Positions 59,532-64,000 of a stretch of DNA of 64,000 nucleotides are shown here, piece by piece. Source of the DNA: Salinimonas iocasae (lineage in GTDB: Bacteria > Pseudomonadota > Gammaproteobacteria > Enterobacterales > Alteromonadaceae); assembly GCF_006228385.1 (NCBI RefSeq), contig NZ_CP039852.1:2868001-2932000 (forward strand). Reading direction: 5' to 3'. Position numbers and translations under genes: made by a program. How positions within the stretch are numbered: position 1 is the stretch's first letter; the number at the start of each line of letters is the position of its first letter. The notes beneath the pieces are model-generated. The model ran no database searches and was not told the DNA's origin. It worked only from the letters and a program-made list of their open reading frames with translations.

Positions 59532-60889
59532 TGAAAAAAGTGCAGTTAAACCCTCTGGGCTGGATGAGCCAGCTTTCTCAGCTTGAAGTCTCACAACTTC
59601 AGGATACTACGCATAGCGAACTTTATGACGTTTTCAGAAACTGCTGTCTGGCAGTGCTAAACAGCGGCGTAGACGAAGACGACTATGAAGTGCTGTTTGC
59701 CCCCTACGACAATTTTGATGTCAAACTGGTTCGTCGGGAACGAGGCGTAAAAATCGAGCTAATTGATCCGCCGGAAGTTGCATTTGTTGATGGTAAATTA
59801 GTCCGTGGTGTTCACGAGCACCTTTTTGCGGTAATGCGCGACATGCTGTTTATGGGTAATAAATATGCCCGCGCGCATGATACTGCAACCGATACGCTCA
59901 GTACGACTGATATGGTCTTTGATATGCTCAGGCATGCTCAGGCATTAGAGGGTAATGATGATCTTAGCACCATCGTTTGTTGGGGCGGCCACTCTATAAA
60001 AGAGCATGAGTATAAATACACGAAAGAAGTCGGTTACCAGCTTGGCCTGCGCGAAATGAACATTTGTACCGGCTGTGGACCCGGTGCCATGAAAGGTCCG
60101 ATGAAAGGTGCCGCGATAGGTCATGCTAAACAGCGCTATAAAAATGGCCGTTATATCGGAATTTCAGAGCCAAGCATTATCGCTGCCGAGCCACCCAATG
60201 CGATTGTGAACGAACTTATCATTATGCCAGACATAGAAAAACGACTGGAGGCTTTCGTTCGCTTTGCCCATGGCATTGTAATTTTCCCTGGCGGTGTAGG
60301 CACAGCAGAAGAACTGCTTTACCTGCTTGGTATTCTGACGAATGAGCGCAATGCGCAGCAACCGCTGCCAGTTATTTTAACGGGACCGGCTGGCTCGCAG
60401 TCTTACTTCGAGGCAATTGATGATTTTATTGGTGCCACGTTGGGGCCAAAAGCACAAAGTAAATATCAGATAATCATCGATGATCCGGTGGAGGTTGCAC
60501 GGGTACTTTGCCAGAGTAAGAGTAAGATTGAACAGTACCGCCGGGCCGTGGGTGACTCGTTTAGCTTCAACTGGTCTTTAAAAATTGATGAGCCGTTCCA
60601 GACGCCTTTTATTCCAACACATGAAAGCATGTCAGACCTGGCTCTGCATCAGGATCAAAGTGTTGCTGACCTTGCCGTGGTGCTGCGCCAGGCGTTTTCG
60701 GGCATTGTTGCCGGTAATGTTAAAGCGGAGGGCGTTCGCCAGATAAAGGAAAAGGGCCCTTTTCAACTAAACGGCGACGCAGGACTGATGAAACGTATCG
60801 ATACATTACTTCGGTCCTTTGTAGAGCAACAGCGAATGAAGTTGCCTGGCTCAGAATATGTGCCGTGTTACACCATCACGCAAATCTGA
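59531..60889 (+). CDS. ppnN: Nucleotide 5'-monophosphate nucleosidase PpnN
   Basis: PpnN (YgdH) cleaves nucleoside monophosphates to base and ribose-5-phosphate and binds (p)ppGpp in E. coli. The 452-residue protein has an N-terminal domain, the LOG-family nucleotide-binding core with [20 protein letters not shown] and [18 protein letters not shown] (about 200-260), and a C-terminal domain with [15 protein letters not shown]. It is coupled to the upstream GGDEF gene. The queF-ppnN neighbourhood is as in E. coli, apart from that insertion. Confidence 0.94.
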   Translation: MKKVQLNPLGWMSQLSQLEVSQLQDTTHSELYDVFRNCCLAVLNSGVDEDDYEVLFAPYDNFDVKLVRRERGVKIELIDPPEVAFVDGKLVRGVHEHLFAVMRDMLFMGNKYARAHDTATDTLSTTDMVFDMLRHAQALEGNDDLSTIVCWGGHSIKEHEYKYTKEVGYQLGLREMNICTGCGPGAMKGPMKGAAIGHAKQRYKNGRYIGISEPSIIAAEPPNAIVNELIIMPDIEKRLEAFVRFAHGIVIFPGGVGTAEELLYLLGILTNERNAQQPLPVILTGPAGSQSYFEAIDDFIGATLGPKAQSKYQIIIDDPVEVARVLCQSKSKIEQYRRAVGDSFSFNWSLKIDEPFQTPFIPTHESMSDLALHQDQSVADLAVVLRQAFSGIVAGNVKAEGVRQIKEKGPFQLNGDAGLMKRIDTLLRSFVEQQRMKLPGSEYVPCYTITQI

Positions 60890-60977
60890 CCAGACGCATT
60901 CAGTTACGATTTACATTTTCTTAAATACTACATTTTAAGGTAAACTGTGCGGCGTGCTTACTAACAAGTGAAGAAGG

Positions 60978-61352
60978 ATGAATAGTAAGGTAATTCGACT
61001 GATTCTTTTAGGTGCCGCCGCCTACGTAACGTTCGTGTTTATGGTGATCTTTTTGTATCCCGATAAACCTGAAAACATGGACTGGCAGGACCGGGAGGAG
61101 TACAACAAAGTACAGATTACCAAGCTTTCTCTGGGGGCAACTCGGGAGGAGGTATTAGCCTTGCTCGGTTCACCCGATATCACCGAAGCCAAAATGGATA
61201 GTGAAAACTCTATTCAGGTGATGTTTTATCGCACCCAACATGTGCGTGCTGACGGGCTGACCACTCAGGATGAGTGTACACCACTGTTATTTGAAAATGA
61301 TCTTCTGGTCGCCTGGGGTGATGGTGCGTATCAAAGTTATTTAAAAAGTTAA
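60978..61352 (+). CDS. DUF3192 family membrane protein
   Basis: The 124-residue protein has an N-terminal membrane segment (LILLGAAAYVTFVFMVIFLY) and a periplasmic domain with ITKLSLGATREEVLALLGSPD (BamE-like start), YRTQHVRADGLTTQDECTPL and VAWGDGA. It is a paralogue of the lipoprotein at 55602-55961, but is anchored by a helix rather than a lipid. GAAGAAGG precedes the ATG. The HDOD gene follows after 8 bp. Function unknown. Confidence 0.75.
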   Translation: MNSKVIRLILLGAAAYVTFVFMVIFLYPDKPENMDWQDREEYNKVQITKLSLGATREEVLALLGSPDITEAKMDSENSIQVMFYRTQHVRADGLTTQDECTPLLFENDLLVAWGDGAYQSYLKS

Positions 61353-61360
61353 GGACGGGT

Positions 61361-63013
61361 TTGGCTAAAGTCGAATACCACCAGCTTATTCAGCAAAGTC
61401 AGATTGCCAGCAAGGCAATTGTCAGACAGGCTAAAAATCACGATGGCGTCAATGCCGCATTAAGCATTGCTAAACGATTAATTCATTTTAGCCGACATCA
61501 TCCACAGGCTGCATTAGTTGCAGTGAATTCGCTGCGCCAAGAGTCTGGCCTGTCCTCTCCCCTGCCATTGCGCACCGCGTTAATTACTACCGTTTTTGGC
61601 CAGCGTAGCAAACTAAATGATCACTATCTGCAGCATCTTGTCGCGGCGCATTATATGCTGTTTTGCACAGGCAGCTATCATAAAGACACGCAAACGCTGC
61701 ATTTTGAAAAAACGCTGGTTCAAGGGCTCAAAAAACAGCTAGCGAAGCGGCATCTGAAGATTTGGCAAGATATTTTTGCTACTTACCCGGTATTGGGTCG
61801 GCCCGGATTTATCAAATACCTGCAAAGTCCTGCATTGAAAGAAACGCAGTGGTGGACGCTGGTCAGTGCATTTATTTCTACCCGGTTTACGGATAGCTTC
61901 TTTCCTGTAATGCGCAAAATTGCGCTTCACTCGCCGTTACAGCGCGAGCACATAATGCGAAGCTGGATAAAATTTCCCGGCGACATATGGCCCGGCGCTC
62001 AGGTGGCTGTTAGTCCGGAAAGCCTGATGATGTTAGCCAAAACAGATCGCCACTGTGGCATGATGAAGCAAAAGCAAGGCGAGCGAAAATTTGTTATTCG
62101 CGAACAGGTGACACTGCCTGCCCTACGATACCTGAGCTTTGATCAGTGGTATGAACTTCTGCAGCGTTTTGACTCTGAGTCAGAGTCACTTATGGCGTAT
62201 CAACCCGGAGGACGCGTTTATCCTCTTAACCATCCGCCATCATCGCTACTGGCCATTATAGATTTACTCCAGCGTCCCGATCTTGAGGTGGACGTGTTAA
62301 GCCAGCGAATAGAGGGTGAAGCTGCATTTGCTAATGCCCTGAAAGTGGCAGCCAGCAACGATAATCGTCTTCAGTTACCCGTGCATGACGTAAAGCAGGC
62401 AATACTGACATTTGGCCTGGATCGCGTTGGCGATATGCTAATTCGGGAAGCGCTGGTTCAGCGTCTGACTCAAAACTATTTTCCGCTTAGCCAGATGTGT
62501 CAGAACGTACTGGACGTCAGCGCCAATTTATCATCGCTTATCGCAGCAGAGACCAACACATCACTAAGCCCGCAGGCTGCCGGATTAATCAGTAGTTTCT
62601 TACTTGCTCCGCTGTTTAGCTTACCCGCGCTTAAGGTGCTACCGCGCTTTATCCACAATAATCACAACCTGCACAACGTCAATGAGTTAGTGGGACTGAA
62701 AACAGCACATCCATTTTTAGATTTTGCGGGCGAATTAGCATCCAACTGGCATTTGCCGGCTTCACATCGTGCGCTCATTTTGCAGATGGGTCAATTGCCG
62801 TCACAATCTGCTTCAAGCCAGCAATCTGACATCGCTGTGATCATGCTTAGCCTTATCTGGACAAGACAATGGCTTTTCTGCCCCCAATTACCCGATGAAG
62901 CCAGTAAAGAAGCTGAACGACAGTGCCTGCATCTTTTATCAATTTCTACCGCTGAGCGAGCAAAATATCATGAGAAGCTTTCTCATTTGCTATACTCAAC
63001 CGTTATAACCTGA
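61361..63013 (+). CDS. HDOD-domain protein
   Basis: The 550-residue soluble protein has a helical N-terminal half of unknown type and a C-terminal HDOD domain (about 300-480) with DLLQRPDLEVDVLSQRIEGE and HDVKQAILTFGLDRVGDMLIREAL. HDOD domains lack HD catalytic residues and act in signalling. The start is TTG, with AAGGA just upstream and 8 bp after the DUF3192 stop; no better ATG is close. It may be co-transcribed with that gene. Role unknown. Confidence 0.8.
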   Translation: MAKVEYHQLIQQSQIASKAIVRQAKNHDGVNAALSIAKRLIHFSRHHPQAALVAVNSLRQESGLSSPLPLRTALITTVFGQRSKLNDHYLQHLVAAHYMLFCTGSYHKDTQTLHFEKTLVQGLKKQLAKRHLKIWQDIFATYPVLGRPGFIKYLQSPALKETQWWTLVSAFISTRFTDSFFPVMRKIALHSPLQREHIMRSWIKFPGDIWPGAQVAVSPESLMMLAKTDRHCGMMKQKQGERKFVIREQVTLPALRYLSFDQWYELLQRFDSESESLMAYQPGGRVYPLNHPPSSLLAIIDLLQRPDLEVDVLSQRIEGEAAFANALKVAASNDNRLQLPVHDVKQAILTFGLDRVGDMLIREALVQRLTQNYFPLSQMCQNVLDVSANLSSLIAAETNTSLSPQAAGLISSFLLAPLFSLPALKVLPRFIHNNHNLHNVNELVGLKTAHPFLDFAGELASNWHLPASHRALILQMGQLPSQSASSQQSDIAVIMLSLIWTRQWLFCPQLPDEASKEAERQCLHLLSISTAERAKYHEKLSHLLYSTVIT

Positions 63014-63072
63014 CAATGCAATCAAACGCGTTGTTAGATTACGACAATCATGACTAGTGCCAGAAGCCATGT

Positions 63073-63081
63073 TGCTATAAA
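63073..63081 (+). promoter_or_regulatory. Extended -10 promoter upstream of isocitrate dehydrogenase gene
   Basis: TGCTATAAA is an extended -10 element (TG-N-TATAAA), followed by ATACGCGCG; no good -35 lies 17 bp upstream. It is about 145 bp before the ATG at 63226, so the leader would be long. Nothing else was recognised in the 212-bp gap. Confidence 0.4.
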
Positions 63082-63225
63082 ATACGCGCGATTTAGTTCC
63101 TTGGCGAAATATATCTATAGCAGCTACTCACATCGCTTAGTGATTCGCCAATACAATGGCTTAATTTAGCCATTAGCTGAAACCCTTTAAAACAGAAACG
63201 ACAATTTACCAGAGGATCCCCCCAC

Positions 63226-64000
63226 ATGACTCAGCAACGCATTACGGTCATTCGCGGCGACGGTATCGGCCCTGATATCATTGATGCCACCACAAAAATT
63301 CTGGACAAAGTAGGCTGTGATTTTGCCTATGACTATGCTGATGCCGGCCTGGTCGCGTTAGAAAAACATGGCGAGCTATTACCACAGGAAACTCTGGACC
63401 TGATTGCAAAAAATAAAATTGCATTAAAAGGCCCGTTGACTACCCCGGTAGGTGAAGGCTTTACCTCTATCAACGTTAGTCTGCGTAAGCAATTCAAATT
63501 ATATGCAAACCTTCGCCCGGTTATGTCATTCAAAGGCACAAAAGCACGCTATGAAGACATCGACATTATCACTGTACGTGAAAATACCCAGGGTATGTAT
63601 TCTGGCCTGGGTCAGACAGTTTCAGAAGATGGTAATGAAGCTGAAGCGATGAGTAAGATCACCCGTGAAGGTGCGGAGAAGATTGTTACTTTTGCCTACG
63701 AAATGGCGCGTCGCGAAGGCCGTAAAAAAGTTACTGCGGTACACAAAGCAAACATCCTGAAATCTACCTCAGGTCTTTTCTTAAAAGTTGCGCGTGAAGT
63801 TGGCGAGCGTTATCCGGACATTGAAAGTGCCGAGATGATCGTGGATAACACTTGCATGCAGTTAGTGATGAATCCGCATCAGTTCGACGTCATCGTTACC
63901 ACTAACCTGTTCGGTGATATTATCTCCGATCTTTGTGCGGGTCTGGTTGGCGGCCTTGGTATGGCGCCTGGCGCAAACATTGGTGAAGACTGCGCAATTT
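63226..64000 (+). CDS. NAD-type isocitrate dehydrogenase, N-terminal part, cut by window edge
   Basis: The enzyme oxidises isocitrate to 2-oxoglutarate in the TCA cycle. The frame starts at ATG after AGAGGA and is open to the right edge (about 258 residues of an expected 330-340). Family features are ITVIRGDGIGPDII, ALKGPLTTPVGEGFTSINVSLRKQFKLYAN (substrate-binding Ser and Arg), TVRENTQGMYSG, the Lys in AVHKANILKSTSG, and the metal-binding Asp in FDVIVTTNLFGDIISDLCAG. It is closer to the short NAD-dependent form than to the NADP enzyme; 3-isopropylmalate dehydrogenase is less likely. Confidence 0.9.
   Translation, partial: MTQQRITVIRGDGIGPDIIDATTKILDKVGCDFAYDYADAGLVALEKHGELLPQETLDLIAKNKIALKGPLTTPVGEGFTSINVSLRKQFKLYANLRPVMSFKGTKARYEDIDIITVRENTQGMYSGLGQTVSEDGNEAEAMSKITREGAEKIVTFAYEMARREGRKKVTAVHKANILKSTSGLFLKVAREVGERYPDIESAEMIVDNTCMQLVMNPHQFDVIVTTNLFGDIISDLCAGLVGGLGMAPGANIGEDCAI

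Overview
The window reads as chromosomal DNA of a marine gammaproteobacterium of the Alteromonadales, most likely Alteromonadaceae (Alteromonas/Salinimonas-like). The evidence is a polar-flagellum cluster with sigma-54 and FliA promoters, FlgP and FlgT, the gene order purL/mltF/tadA, the block bamA to rpsB/map/glnD/dapD, and the yqcA-truC-yqcC/syd-queF-ppnN neighbourhood. Genus assignment is inference from protein style and synteny; no search was run.

Layout. (1) 1-14150: flagellar and chemotaxis genes. On the minus strand are cheV-cheR, then flgBCDE and flgFGHIJ-K (flgK runs off the left edge). Near-consensus sigma-54 promoters precede flgB, flgF and flgP, and a FliA (sigma-28) promoter precedes flgM. 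On the plus strand are flgA, flgM, flgN and flgT. (2) 14150-16780: tRNA-Arg(CCT), a lipoprotein of unknown function, a Smr endonuclease and a possible tiny secreted protein. (3) 16780-25500: purL, mltF, a possible 52-residue basic protein, tadA, a PspB-like protein and a Kef-type antiporter with a frameshift. (4) 25600-46300: a diguanylate cyclase, then the large minus-strand block rpsB-tsf, pyrH-frr-uppS-cdsA-dxr-rseP-bamA-skp and fabZ-lpxA-lpxB-rnhB-dnaE-accA-tilS. This covers translation, isoprenoid, phospholipid and lipid A synthesis, outer-membrane assembly, DNA replication and fatty acid synthesis. (5) 46600-51030: map, glnD, dapD. (6) 51100-64000: flavodoxin, truC, yqcC, DUF3549 and DUF3301 genes, a CsrB-type regulatory RNA, a GNAT acetyltransferase, two DUF3192 genes, syd, queF, a second diguanylate cyclase coupled to ppnN, an HDOD protein and the start of an NAD-type isocitrate dehydrogenase.

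Main points for a second look. First, an unannotated minus-strand RNA at about 54124-54598 carries roughly 32 GGA motifs, a terminator and an upstream GacA/UvrY-like box, and is almost certainly a CsrB-family CsrA sponge. Second, lpxD, which normally lies between skp and fabZ, is absent; only 340 bp with a bidirectional terminator remain. Third, seven single-base indels fall within about 3.1 kb (25.1-28.2 kb) and break the antiporter gene, tilS and accA. Since accA and tilS are normally essential, consensus errors are the leading explanation.

No CRISPR array, insertion sequence, prophage or defence island was seen.
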